Under the pieces are notes generated by a model that ran no database searches, was not told where the DNA came from, and saw nothing but the letters and a program-made list of their open reading frames with translations. A DNA stretch of 64,000 nt from Clostridia bacterium (lineage in GTDB: Bacteria; Bacillota; Clostridia; Oscillospirales; Acutalibacteraceae): positions 1-64,000 of the forward strand of contig JAFTXJ010000015.1 of assembly GCA_017461625.1 (NCBI GenBank). Reading direction: 5' to 3'. Every line of letters starts with the position of its first letter. The first letter of the stretch is position 1. The position numbers were made by a program, and so were the translations under genes. This document shows positions 46,593 through 54,904 of the stretch, piece by piece.

Positions 46593-46835
46593 ATGGGTAT
46601 ATATGAATTGGTGGTTGACAGAATCTATGAACTATGCAATGAACGGCAAATCACCCCAAATGCACTAAGCTATCTTTCAGGAGTATCACAATCAACAGTT
46701 AAAAGCATACTTAATAATGAAAACAAAAATCCCGGAATCGTTACCATAAAAAAGCTTTGTGACGGATTTGGCATCTCAATTGTAGAATTTTTCGATACGG
46801 ATAAATTTAAAAACGCAGAACAGGAAATTAAGTAA
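46593..46835 (+). CDS. Small XRE-family transcriptional regulator
   Basis: 80-residue helix-turn-helix protein: NALSYLSGVSQSTVKSILNN is the HTH, followed by NPGIVTIKKLCDGFGISIVEF. It is essentially one DNA-binding domain, resembling small Cro-like repressors. GAGGTG lies four bases before the ATG. Three palindromes of the same sequence lie between it and the divergent secreted-protein gene, so it probably represses that gene and itself (inference). Confidence 0.9.
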   Translation: MGIYELVVDRIYELCNERQITPNALSYLSGVSQSTVKSILNNENKNPGIVTIKKLCDGFGISIVEFFDTDKFKNAEQEIK

Positions 46836-46875
46836 AGGGGCTATAAAAGAACAGCCCCTTAAATATTTGTAACAC
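46834..46875 (+). terminator. Terminator of the XRE gene
   Basis: Stem AAGGGGCT (46835-46842) / AGCCCCTT (46853-46860), followed by an A/T-rich stretch with a weak T-tract. Confidence 0.65.
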
Positions 46876-46904
46876 TAATTTTATCTCACTTCGGTTTATT
46901 GCGA

Positions 46905-47100
46905 AACTTTAAGCCTCCCCCAAAGCTTGGGGGAGGTGGATTTTGCGTAGCAAAAGACGGTGGGGGTTGATAAATTGTTCGCAGACCCTCACCTCTTCAC
47001 TATAGTTTCTGCTTATTGCTTCATCTTCACCCCCTTAGTCACTTCGTGACAGCTCCCCCTATATCAATAGTGGGAGCCTGATAGGTAGTTACTATATTTT
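46905..47100. repeat. Family B intergenic repeat, copy 3
   Basis: Shares with copy 2 the blocks GGAGGTGGATTTTGCGTAGC, AAAAGACGGTGGGGGTTGAT, CTCACCTCTTCAC and GTGACAGCT. The gap 46,876-47,307 contains this repeat and the MITE-like element and no credible gene. Confidence 0.72.
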
Positions 47101-47144
47101 ATTGCTTGAATTATACTTTCCACCTCATCCGTCACTTCGTGACA

Positions 47145-47259
47145 CCTTCTCCTCGAGTAACCAATGATTTATCATATTTCGCAATTATTCAGGCTCCCTC
47201 TGACGAGAGAGGCAAAGAACTCGGCTAATCGATTTAATCACCGGTTACTCGAGGAGAAG
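47145..47259. mobile_element. MITE-like element (family A), short copy
   Basis: 115-bp element with perfect 18-bp terminal inverted repeats: CCTTCTCCTCGAGTAACC (47145-47162) and GGTTACTCGAGGAGAAGG (47242-47259). The interior shares CAGGCTCCCTCTGACGAG and GCTAATCGATTTAATCA with the 240-bp copy at 6,339-6,578. No coding capacity. Confidence 0.8.
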
Positions 47260-47307
47260 GCTTTGCAGTTGATTTTTCAATACGGAATTGAAAATTGAAC
47301 TAAAGGG

Positions 47308-47348
47308 AATGCATAAAAGCTGCCTTACACAATCGTAAGACAGCTTTT
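47308..47348 (-). terminator. Terminator of the hrcA-grpE-dnaK-dnaJ operon
   Basis: Stem AAAAGCTG (47315-47322) / CAGCTTTT (47341-47348), extended by TTAC/GTAA, immediately after the dnaJ stop codon. Confidence 0.8.
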
Positions 47349-47352
47349 CTTT

Positions 47353-48507
47353 TTATTTTTTCTTTTTGCCGAAGAAGCCTTTTTTCTCTTCGCCTGTGGG
47401 CTGTTTGTTGCCGAGGCTCTGATTAAATTTATTAAGAAGCTCCTTCTGTTCATCAGTAAGGTTTGTGGGAACATCAACAATAATTCTTACAAGCTGGTCA
47501 CCGCGACCTCTGCCGTTGATATTCTGAATGCCCTTTTCACGGAGCTTGAACACATCCATTGGCTGTGTACCCGGTCGGAGTGAATACTCAACCTTTCCGT
47601 CAAGGGTGGGAACAATGATTTTATCACCAAGTGCCGCCTGAGCGTATGAAACGTGAACCTCACACCAGACATTGAAGCCGTCACGTTCAAAGAACGGATG
47701 GGGTCTTACAAACACGCCAACGTGAAGGTCGCCCGAAGGTCCTCCGTTCATTCCCTTGTTGCCCTCGCCTCTTACATTGAGCACCTGACGGTCGTCGATA
47801 CCTGCGGGTATGTTGATTTCAAGCTTTGAGGTTTTGGTAAATCTGCCTCTGCCTGAGCATTTTGGGCAAGGTGTTTCAATAATCTTACCTCTGCCCCCAC
47901 AGCGTGAGCAAGCCTTTTGAGTCTGAATTACACCAAAAGGTGTTCTCTGCTGAGTGGAAACCTGACCTGTACCGTGACAATCGGGGCAAGTCTTGGGGCT
48001 GGTGCCTTTCTTTGCTCCGCTGCCGCCACAATCAGGACAAGTGTCAATACGGTTTACATCAATTGTACGCTTGCAACCCTTTGCAGCCTCTTCAAACGAA
48101 ATGGTCACATTTGCCTGAATATCCTCGCCCCTTCTCGGTGCGTTGGGGTTTGAACGACGACCACCGCCTGTTGCTCCACCACCGAAGAAGCTTGAGAAAA
48201 TATCACCCAGGTCAAAATCCATTCCTCCGCCGAAACCGCCACCAAAGGGATTACCTCCACCGGCACCGAAGTTGGGGTCAACACCTGCGTGACCGTATTG
48301 GTCATAGCGTGCTTTTTTGTCGGCATCGCTTAAAACCTCGTAGGCTTCGTTGGCTTCTTTGAACTTTTCTTCCGCAGTCTTGTCGCCGGGATTAAGGTCG
48401 GGGTGATACTGCTTAGCCTTTTTTCTGTATGCTTTTTTAATTTCATCCTCACTTGCACCCTTCTGCAAACCGAGGACTTCATAATAATCTCTTTTTTCTG
48501 CGGCCAT
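47353..48507 (-). CDS. dnaJ: Chaperone protein DnaJ
   Basis: Co-chaperone that stimulates DnaK. The J domain (about 1-70) has the HPD motif (KQYHPDLN); a G/F-rich linker (about 75-125) precedes four CxxCxGxG zinc repeats ([32 protein letters not shown]) and the C-terminal substrate domain. 384 residues from ATG 48507, seven bases after AAGGAG; the longer in-frame start has no Shine-Dalgarno. Confidence 0.96.
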   Translation of the reverse strand: MAAEKRDYYEVLGLQKGASEDEIKKAYRKKAKQYHPDLNPGDKTAEEKFKEANEAYEVLSDADKKARYDQYGHAGVDPNFGAGGGNPFGGGFGGGMDFDLGDIFSSFFGGGATGGGRRSNPNAPRRGEDIQANVTISFEEAAKGCKRTIDVNRIDTCPDCGGSGAKKGTSPKTCPDCHGTGQVSTQQRTPFGVIQTQKACSRCGGRGKIIETPCPKCSGRGRFTKTSKLEINIPAGIDDRQVLNVRGEGNKGMNGGPSGDLHVGVFVRPHPFFERDGFNVWCEVHVSYAQAALGDKIIVPTLDGKVEYSLRPGTQPMDVFKLREKGIQNINGRGRGDQLVRIIVDVPTNLTDEQKELLNKFNQSLGNKQPTGEEKKGFFGKKKK

Positions 48508-48532
48508 ACGACTGCTCCTTATATTCACCAGC

Positions 48533-48568
48533 CTAATCCGCCCTGCCGAAAATGGCAGAACGGATTAG
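48533..48568. other. Strong hairpin in the dnaK-dnaJ gap
   Basis: Stem CTAATCCG (48533-48540) / CGGATTAG (48561-48568) stacked on CTGCC (48543-48547) / GGCAG (48554-48558). On the minus strand it lacks a T-tract, so it is not an ordinary terminator of the operon; it may alter the ratio of dnaK to dnaJ mRNA. On the plus strand it is followed by TTTTGTTTT, so it could end antisense transcripts. Confidence 0.65.
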
Positions 48569-48579
48569 TTTTGTTTTAA

Positions 48580-50412
48580 TTATTCGCCTGTTACATCCTT
48601 GAAGTCAGCGTCGTAGTAGCCGTTTTCATCAGCACCGCCTGTGGGAGCACCCTGTGACGGGTCAGCACCCTGAGCAGCCTGAGCTGCCTGATACATTTTT
48701 TCACTGATTTCATAGAACTTTGCCTGAAGCTCATCCTGCTTTGATTTGATGAGGTTAATATCTTCACCCTTAAGAGCTTCTTTAAGAGCGTCTACCTTTG
48801 AAGTGATTTCAGCCTTGTCAGCTTCAGGGAACTTGTCACCCTCTTCGCTGAGCATCTTTTCACACTGATATACAAGCTGGTCAGCGTTGTTACGTGTGTC
48901 GATTTCTTCACGGCGCTGCTTATCTTCCTGAGCAAACTGTTCAGCTTCCTGAACTGCCTTTTCAATGTCTTCTTTTGACATATTTGTTGAAGATGTGATT
49001 GAAATTGACTGCTCTTTGTTTGTGCCGAGGTCCTTAGCAGAAACGTGAACGATACCGTTAGCATCGATGTCGAATGTTACTTCAATCTGAGGAACACCGC
49101 GACGTGCAGGAAGAATGCCGTCAAGGTGGAATACACCGAGAGTTTTGTTATCCTTAGCAAATTCTCTTTCGCCCTGAAGAACGTGAACTTCAACTGAAGG
49201 CTGGTTGTCTGCTGCAGTTGAGAAAATCTGGCTCTTCTTTACGGGGATTGTTGTATTTCTGTCGATAATCTTTGTGTTGATACCGCCCATTGTTTCAATA
49301 CCGAGTGAAAGAGGTGTAACGTCAAGAAGAAGAAGTCCCTTAACTTCACCGCCGAGAACGCCTGCCTGAAGAGCAGCACCGATGGCTACACATTCATCGG
49401 GGTTGATACCCTTGAATGGGTCTTTGCCGATGAACTTTTTAATAGCTTCCTGAACAGCGGGGATTCTTGAAGAACCGCCTACCATAAGAACCTTATCGAT
49501 TTCACTTGTTGAAAGACCTGAATCGCTGATTGCACGGCGAACAGGAGCCATTGTTGCTTCAACAAGGTCTGCTGTGAGCTCATTGAACTTTGCTCTTGTG
49601 AGAGTAAGCTCAAGGTGCTTAGGACCTGTTGCATCAACTGTGATATAAGGAAGATTGATGTCTGATGAAGTTACACCTGAAAGCTCGATTTTAGCTTTTT
49701 CTGCAGCTTCCTTCAATCTCTGCATTGCCATTTTGTCGCCCTTGAGAGAAACACCGTTTGACTTCATAAATTCGTCAACCATCCAGTCAATAACTCTCTG
49801 GTCAAAGTCGTCACCGCCGAGACGGTTGTTACCTGCTGTTGCAAGAACTTCCTGAACACCGTCGCCCATTTCGATGATTGAAACGTCGAAAGTACCGCCA
49901 CCAAGGTCATAAACCATAACCTTCTGGTCGTTTTCTTTGTCGATACCATAAGCAAGAGCTGCTGCTGTGGGCTCGTTGATAATTCTCTTAACTTCAAGGC
50001 CTGCAATTCTGCCTGCGTCCTTGGTTGCCTGACGCTGTGAGTCTGTGAAATAAGCAGGAACCGTGATAACAGCCTCTGTTACTGTGTCACCAAGGTATGC
50101 TTCTGCATCAGCCTTAAGCTTCTGAAGAATCATTGCAGAAATTTCCTGTGGGGTGAACTTTTTGTCGTCAATTGCTACTTTGTAGTCTGTACCCATCTGA
50201 CGCTTGATTGAAGCGATTGTGCGATCAGGATTTGTGATAGCCTGACGCTTTGCTACCTGGCCAACCATTCTTTCACCTGATTTGCCGAAGCCTACAACAG
50301 AGGGAGTTGTTCTTGCGCCCTCAGCGTTTGCGATAACAACAGGCTCGCCGCCTTCAATAACTGCTACACATGAGTTTGTTGTACCTAAGTCAATACCTAT
50401 TACTTTTGCCAT
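48580..50412 (-). CDS. dnaK: Chaperone protein DnaK (HSP70)
   Basis: 610-residue HSP70. [13 protein letters not shown] at the N-terminus, [13 protein letters not shown] near 167 and the substrate domain from about 370; G/A/Q-rich lid tail near the end. TAGGAGG precedes the ATG. Confidence 0.97.
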   Translation of the reverse strand: MAKVIGIDLGTTNSCVAVIEGGEPVVIANAEGARTTPSVVGFGKSGERMVGQVAKRQAITNPDRTIASIKRQMGTDYKVAIDDKKFTPQEISAMILQKLKADAEAYLGDTVTEAVITVPAYFTDSQRQATKDAGRIAGLEVKRIINEPTAAALAYGIDKENDQKVMVYDLGGGTFDVSIIEMGDGVQEVLATAGNNRLGGDDFDQRVIDWMVDEFMKSNGVSLKGDKMAMQRLKEAAEKAKIELSGVTSSDINLPYITVDATGPKHLELTLTRAKFNELTADLVEATMAPVRRAISDSGLSTSEIDKVLMVGGSSRIPAVQEAIKKFIGKDPFKGINPDECVAIGAALQAGVLGGEVKGLLLLDVTPLSLGIETMGGINTKIIDRNTTIPVKKSQIFSTAADNQPSVEVHVLQGEREFAKDNKTLGVFHLDGILPARRGVPQIEVTFDIDANGIVHVSAKDLGTNKEQSISITSSTNMSKEDIEKAVQEAEQFAQEDKQRREEIDTRNNADQLVYQCEKMLSEEGDKFPEADKAEITSKVDALKEALKGEDINLIKSKQDELQAKFYEISEKMYQAAQAAQGADPSQGAPTGGADENGYYDADFKDVTGE

Positions 50413-50445
50413 AATTATTTCCTCCTAAATGTTATATATGTCAAA

Positions 50446-50964
50446 TTAGTTTGCTACCGCTACCATAGCGGCACGAATAATTTTGTCACCTAATTTATAG
50501 CCCTTCATAAGGACGTTTGAAATTGAGCTTTCGGGTAAACTTTCATCTTCTGTATGCATCACTGCATTGTGAAGATTGGGATCAAAGGTTTCACCAACCT
50601 CGCCGAAAGCTTCGATACCGAGCTTTTTGAGTGCTTCACCAAACTGCTTGTAGGTAAGCTCAACACCCTTTTTGTAATCTTCATAGCTTGTGTCATCACC
50701 GGGGGCAACGCAACGATCAAAGTTATCAATAACAGGAAGCAAATCGTTTACAACAGATGATTTACACTCTGAATAGAGAGATTCTTTTTCACGCTGTGAG
50801 CGTTTACGGAAATTGTCATATTCAGCCGCCATTCTCAGAAGCTGGTCTTTTGTTTCATTAAGCTCTGCCTGAAGCTTCTCTTCAGCAGTCGGCTCTTTCA
50901 CTTCTTCAACCTTGGCTTCGGTTTCTTCGGCTTCGTTAACCTTTGCCTTTTTTTCTTTAGCCAT
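50446..50964 (-). CDS. grpE: Nucleotide exchange factor GrpE
   Basis: Releases ADP from DnaK. The acidic N-terminus (about 1-40) leads into a long coiled coil with YDNFRKRSQREKE, then the beta domain ending in DKIIRAAMVAVAN. Start at ATG 50964 (AAAGGA eight bases upstream); an ATG 9 bases further up abuts the Shine-Dalgarno. 172 residues. Confidence 0.95.
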   Translation of the reverse strand: MAKEKKAKVNEAEETEAKVEEVKEPTAEEKLQAELNETKDQLLRMAAEYDNFRKRSQREKESLYSECKSSVVNDLLPVIDNFDRCVAPGDDTSYEDYKKGVELTYKQFGEALKKLGIEAFGEVGETFDPNLHNAVMHTEDESLPESSISNVLMKGYKLGDKIIRAAMVAVAN

Positions 50965-50977
50965 TGTGGTCATCCTT

Positions 50978-52015
50978 TCATTCTTCTTTAAATGTCTGCG
51001 TTAAAAGCTCACCAACCAAATCAGTAAGATATTTAACGCTTGGAATTAAGTTAGCGTAGTCAATTCTCGTTGGTCCGATTATTCCGATTGAACCACGGCG
51101 GTTACCGTCGATATTATAATTTGAAACGATAACGCTTGACTTCATAAGCTGTCGGTACGGGTTTTCACTGCCGATTTTAACATCAACGTCTTTACCCTCA
51201 GTGGCTGATGAAAGAAGCTTACTCAACGGCTCGCCTCTTCTTAAAAATTCGAGCAATTCATAAGCAGTGTTGCCGTAATAACTGTTATGGTGCAATATGT
51301 TTGACTGACCGCCAAGCATAACCTCGGTATGCACAGCCTCCTGTGCCAAATCCGAAACTGCGGTTATCAGCGGAAGCAAAGTAAAAACATCGCCGCCCAT
51401 TGAGGCAACAAGTGTCTGCATCATCGCAGTGTCAACTTCACTTAAAAGCTTACCCACAAAAGAGGCCTTAACCACATTATAAAAGCTTTCTAAAACAGAG
51501 GCATTTAAATCAAAATCACTTCTTGCAACTTTGCTTTTGATAACACCGGTTGAGGTCATCAGAACGATCATTGCCGTTTTTGTGCCAACAGGGACCGCCT
51601 CCACCCGCCTGATATAAGCACCCTCACCCGAAGGGGTGGTGCTCACTGCGGCACAGCCTGTTAAATCAGCAAGAACCTCGCCTGCCCTTTCAAGGAGCTT
51701 TTCAGGGTCAGATATGCCTGAACCGAAGCCCGCTTCAATCCGCCTGCGAAGAGATTCATCAACCTGGCGATTGACCATAAGGTTATCAACATAATATCGG
51801 TAACCGTCGTTTGTGGGGATTCGCCCTGCAGAGGTGTGGGGCTGCTCAAGAAGCCCGAGAGCAGAAAGCTCGGCCATTTCATTTCGCACCGTGGCAGATG
51901 AAACAGACATATCAAGCTCACTGAGCAAAGACTTTGAACCAACCGGCTCACCCGTCTTGATATAAAGCTCGACTATTGCACCGAGAATTTTCTGCTTACG
52001 TTCGCTGAGTTCCAT
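50978..52015 (-). CDS. hrcA: Heat-inducible transcription repressor HrcA
   Basis: Repressor that binds CIRCE and needs GroEL for activity. N-terminal winged helix (SERKQKILGAIVELYIKTGEPVGS split over 4-27) and the C-terminal GAF-like region with GIIGPTRIDY. 345 residues. First gene of the operon, with a perfect CIRCE box in its leader, so it controls itself. Confidence 0.95.
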   Translation of the reverse strand: MELSERKQKILGAIVELYIKTGEPVGSKSLLSELDMSVSSATVRNEMAELSALGLLEQPHTSAGRIPTNDGYRYYVDNLMVNRQVDESLRRRIEAGFGSGISDPEKLLERAGEVLADLTGCAAVSTTPSGEGAYIRRVEAVPVGTKTAMIVLMTSTGVIKSKVARSDFDLNASVLESFYNVVKASFVGKLLSEVDTAMMQTLVASMGGDVFTLLPLITAVSDLAQEAVHTEVMLGGQSNILHHNSYYGNTAYELLEFLRRGEPLSKLLSSATEGKDVDVKIGSENPYRQLMKSSVIVSNYNIDGNRRGSIGIIGPTRIDYANLIPSVKYLTDLVGELLTQTFKEE

Positions 52016-52037
52016 TTCATCACCGCCTTTAGCACAT

Positions 52038-52064
52038 TTAGCACTCTTTGGTTTTGAGTGCTAA
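52038..52064. promoter_or_regulatory. CIRCE operator (HrcA binding site)
   Basis: TTAGCACTC, nine bases, GAGTGCTAA: an exact match to the consensus. It lies between the promoter and the hrcA start codon. Confidence 0.97.
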
Positions 52065-52074
52065 CTCTGTTAAT

Positions 52075-52103
52075 AATATACATTCTATTTTGTCCGTTGT
52101 CAA
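52075..52103 (-). promoter_or_regulatory. Promoter of the hrcA operon
   Basis: Minus-strand TTGACA (52098-52103), 17-base spacer, TATATT (52075-52080); CIRCE begins 10 bases downstream. Confidence 0.88.
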
Positions 52104-52156
52104 TAGATAAATGTGAATAATTTGTAAAAAATCAAGAAAGGTCAAATTTTTATGTA

Positions 52157-52185
52157 TTGATTTGACTTTTACGCTCTGTTATAAT
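52157..52185 (+). promoter_or_regulatory. Promoter of the ATC-hydrolase-like gene
   Basis: TTGATT (52157-52162), 17-base spacer, TATAAT (52180-52185), 26 bases before the chosen ATG. Confidence 0.8.
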
Positions 52186-52211
52186 ACATATTAATGAAAA
52201 GAGGTTTTAAT

Positions 52212-52709
52212 ATGAGCAAGATAAAAAATGAACCTAAAATCAAAAATCCCCTGCTTCAGGCTGTAAGAGGCCAACTTGAGCAAAGGGCACAGTGGCTTTA
52301 TCTCTTATGTGATGAAGCAGGCAAAAGAGGTCTTGAATGGGAGGAGTTTGCTCCCGATGCAATTAAAAGATGCGGACTGAATCAGGGAAAAGATCTGGTT
52401 AAAAAAGGCAAAACTGACAGCCTTAAGGGGCTGAAAAGAACATTATTCAATCCCCCTGCACAGCTTGTTTTTGAAATGAAAATCAGAAAAAGCACCGATG
52501 ACGAATTAAACATTGATTTTGGCTATTGCCCTCTTGTTAAAGGCTGGCAGAAGATGGGCTGCAGCGATGAAGAAATTGCACGACTTTGTGACATTGCAAT
52601 GTGCGGCGACAGAGGAATCGGTGAATGCTACGGCAGTGTTTTGGATTTACCTGAATGTATAGCCAAAGGCGACAGCATATGCAAATTGAGATATCATAAA
52701 AAGCAATAA
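52212..52709 (+). CDS. L-2-amino-thiazoline-4-carboxylic acid hydrolase family protein
   Basis: 165-residue protein resembling the ATC hydrolase family, whose founding member hydrolyses ATC to S-carbamoyl-cysteine in L-cysteine formation. Recognisable parts are LVFEMKIRKSTDDELNIDFG, YCPLVKGWQKMG and CDIAMCGDRGIG with conserved cysteines. Many members have unknown substrates. Start ATG 52212 is seven bases after AAAAGAGG. Confidence 0.82.
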   Translation: MSKIKNEPKIKNPLLQAVRGQLEQRAQWLYLLCDEAGKRGLEWEEFAPDAIKRCGLNQGKDLVKKGKTDSLKGLKRTLFNPPAQLVFEMKIRKSTDDELNIDFGYCPLVKGWQKMGCSDEEIARLCDIAMCGDRGIGECYGSVLDLPECIAKGDSICKLRYHKKQ

Positions 52710-52711
52710 AC

Positions 52712-52755
52712 AAATACGGCCTGTGCAAAGTAAAACTGCACAAGCCGTATTTCTA
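52712..52755. terminator. Bidirectional terminator
   Basis: Stem AAATACGGC (52712-52720) / GCCGTATTT (52744-52752) with inner GTGCA/TGCAC, between convergent genes. Confidence 0.88.
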
Positions 52756-52808
52756 TATAAATCCCAACCCTCATCCATAAATTAAAATTCTAAAACAGAT
52801 ATGTACGT

Positions 52809-53513
52809 TCAGGTAATTTTCATATTCATTCGCTTAAGATAATGTTTGCAGAAACCGTTATATTTTTGGGGGCTCATAAATATTTTTTCACCGTTATCAA
52901 GCAAAACTATTCTTTTATCAAAGCTTTTAACTTTATCTGCATTAACAAGATAAGAACGGTGGATTCTGTAAAAGCCGAGGGGTGTCAGTTCTTTTTCCAA
53001 TGAGGTGATTGTTCTGTGGCAAACAACAAAGCCCTCTTTAAGATATATGTATACGTCTTTTCTTGATACTTCCATATAATAAACATCTTTAAGGCTTATT
53101 ATATCATTCCTGCCGTCAACCTTAACCAGCAGTTTCTTTTCCATATAAGTTGATGCTATATAATTGTCTAAAGCCTCAAACACCTTTTCAGGTTGTATCG
53201 GTTTTAAAAGATAACGGTGGGTTCTGACTTCAAAAGCTTCATAAACAAAATCTGAATATGCAGTGATAAAAACAATGCCTTTTTCGTACCCGAACTCTCT
53301 TCTGATTAATCTGGCAAAATCGAGACCGTCTATATCTGACATTTTGCAATCCAGAAAAAACAAATCATATTCAGCGATTTTATCAACAAGCTCCTCACCG
53401 CAACTAAAGATATCATAAGAAATTCTGATGTCATTTTCCTGCATATAATCTTCAATAATACCCGAAAGCAAGCTCAAGGTTTGTTTATCATCGTCACAAA
53501 CGGCTATTCTCAT
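52809..53513 (-). CDS. LytTR-family response regulator (orphan)
   Basis: 234-residue regulator. The receiver domain (about 1-120) has DDD near residue 7 and the phospho-Asp in LFFLDCKMSDIDG; the C-terminal LytTR domain (about 135-234) contains KDVYYMEVSRKDVYI and GFYRIHRSYLVN. No histidine kinase lies nearby, so its partner is elsewhere. Start ATG 53513 with GGGG six bases upstream. Two direct repeats spaced by two helical turns lie in its upstream gap. Confidence 0.9.
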   Translation of the reverse strand: MRIAVCDDDKQTLSLLSGIIEDYMQENDIRISYDIFSCGEELVDKIAEYDLFFLDCKMSDIDGLDFARLIRREFGYEKGIVFITAYSDFVYEAFEVRTHRYLLKPIQPEKVFEALDNYIASTYMEKKLLVKVDGRNDIISLKDVYYMEVSRKDVYIYLKEGFVVCHRTITSLEKELTPLGFYRIHRSYLVNADKVKSFDKRIVLLDNGEKIFMSPQKYNGFCKHYLKRMNMKIT

Positions 53514-53551
53514 TTTTAACCCCACACCCTAACAAAAATTTTGTCAAAATT

Positions 53552-53576
53552 TCCGATTTTCACAAACTGAATCGGA
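53552..53576. promoter_or_regulatory. Inverted repeat in the divergent gap
   Basis: TCCGATT (53552-53558) / AATCGGA (53570-53576), 39 bases upstream of the LytTR gene. Possible operator or leader hairpin. Confidence 0.45.
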
Positions 53577-53623
53577 TTGCTATGAACTAATAATAGCACA
53601 ATATTTTCAAAAATTTCACAAAA

Positions 53624-53653
53624 GGGTACGAATCGTTCTAAATTGGGTACGAA
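53624..53653. promoter_or_regulatory. Direct repeats, candidate LytTR sites
   Basis: GGGTACGAA at 53624-53632 and 53645-53653, start to start 21 bases. LytTR proteins bind pairs of about 9-base direct repeats on one face of the helix with this spacing. The remainder of the 345-base gap 53,526-53,870 shows no gene; it is A/T-rich. Confidence 0.5.
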
Positions 53654-53870
53654 CACAACTTTTACGGCTAACTACGCATTCTAACAGCTAAATATAACCG
53701 ACAACAGGTATAAAATTCGTCATAAATAATATTGCAAACTTATTGACGAAACCGAAAGCAACAAAAGAAATTTTCATAAAATTGCATATTTTTTTAAAAA
53801 ACTGTAGAAATCTTAATAAAAAGATGATATTATAGAGTTACTTTTAAACAATAAACGGAGGTTGTTTACA

Positions 53871-54851
53871 ATGAAAGAAGCAATTATCAAGTCAATTGCG
53901 GCGGTTATTTGTGTTGTAATCGTTTGCCTGACAGTAACATCAGCAGTAGGCACTTACAACGATGCTGCATTAAAGGTGGCTGAACTTACAGGTTCATCTT
54001 CACAGGTTAGCGGCGGCAATGTTGACAGTGGCAATGTTGACAGCGGCAGTGTAGATGCAGTTACACCTGATGCAGGCTCAGATGCAGTTACACCTGATGC
54101 AGGCACAGACGCAGTTACACCCGACGCAGGCTCAGATGCAGTTACACCTGATGCAGGTGCTGACACAAATGCTCCTGCAACCAACAATCAGCAGGCTGCA
54201 GCACTTACAAAGGCTGACGTTATTAAGCTTTTCAACACTGAAACAGCTAAAGCTGCAAAGGGTTCTTACAAATTAACAAGAACCGGTAAGTTCGTTAAGA
54301 ACATCAATGTTGGTTCTGCAACAGACACTCTCAACGGTATCATCAAGGGCGTTGATGAAAATTCAGACCTTGACTCAGTTGTTGGCGGTTTCCTCGGAAT
54401 TAAGAAAAACCCAATCACAGGCACAGTTACCAACGGCAAGCTTGCAGGTGATGTTGATGCTAAGTATATGATTAAGGGTATGACTCTTACTGATGCTGAT
54501 GTTACAAGCTTCAGCGTTAACGGCAACAAATACACAATCGAAGTTAAAGCTACAACTAACCCCACAGCCAACAGTGCTATGGGCCGTGCTACTAACGACT
54601 ACATCACATTCCCTGAGGTTAACAAGAGCATCGCTAACGAGGTTGGTAACGCAGTTAAGGTTGTTGAAGATGAATCAAAGGCTAACTATAAGAAGATTAT
54701 CTTTACCGCAACAATCGTTGACGGAAAGATAACAGCACTTGAATACTCATACTCATTTGACGCAACTCTTAAACTTAAGCTCGCTATTATCGGTGCAACA
54801 GGCACAGGTGAAGCAGCTATCGCAGGCAAATATACAGATATTAAATATTAA
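53871..54851 (+). CDS. Secreted/membrane-anchored protein with DAVTPDAGx tandem repeats
   Basis: 326 residues from ATG 53871, nine bases after CGGAGG. An N-terminal hydrophobic segment (about 5-28) acts as signal or anchor. It is followed by NVDSG repeats, then four copies of a nine-residue repeat DAVTPDAG(S/T/A) (about 62-97), a likely flexible wall-spanning stalk. The globular part (about 112-326) is not recognised; it has strands such as NGKLAGDVDAKYMIKG and YKKIIFTATIVDGKITALEY. Codons differ somewhat from neighbours (many ACA/GCA), typical of an abundant secreted protein. Confidence 0.85.
   Translation: MKEAIIKSIAAVICVVIVCLTVTSAVGTYNDAALKVAELTGSSSQVSGGNVDSGNVDSGSVDAVTPDAGSDAVTPDAGTDAVTPDAGSDAVTPDAGADTNAPATNNQQAAALTKADVIKLFNTETAKAAKGSYKLTRTGKFVKNINVGSATDTLNGIIKGVDENSDLDSVVGGFLGIKKNPITGTVTNGKLAGDVDAKYMIKGMTLTDADVTSFSVNGNKYTIEVKATTNPTANSAMGRATNDYITFPEVNKSIANEVGNAVKVVEDESKANYKKIIFTATIVDGKITALEYSYSFDATLKLKLAIIGATGTGEAAIAGKYTDIKY
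54054..54161 (+). repeat. Four 27-bp in-frame tandem repeats
   Basis: Each unit encodes DAVTPDAG plus S, T, S or A. Copies 1 and 2 differ only in the last codons; copy 3 has silent changes. Confidence 0.9.
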
Positions 54852-54866
54852 TTTGTATAAAAATTC

Positions 54867-54900
54867 AGGCACCATCTCACGATGGTGCCTATTTTTTGTT
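54867..54900. terminator. Bidirectional terminator
   Basis: Perfect ten-base-pair stem AGGCACCATC (54867-54876) / GATGGTGCCT (54881-54890), six T on the plus strand and a T-run on the minus strand. Confidence 0.92.
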
Positions 54901-54904
54901 TTCA

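Noticed and set aside
47904..48362. 152-codon plus-strand frame opposite dnaJ
   Set aside because: It mirrors the Gly-rich and zinc-repeat region of dnaJ and has no start signals.
53954..54276. CRISPR-like array from regular repeats
   Set aside because: The 27-bp units are contiguous, in frame and without spacers; they encode a protein stalk.
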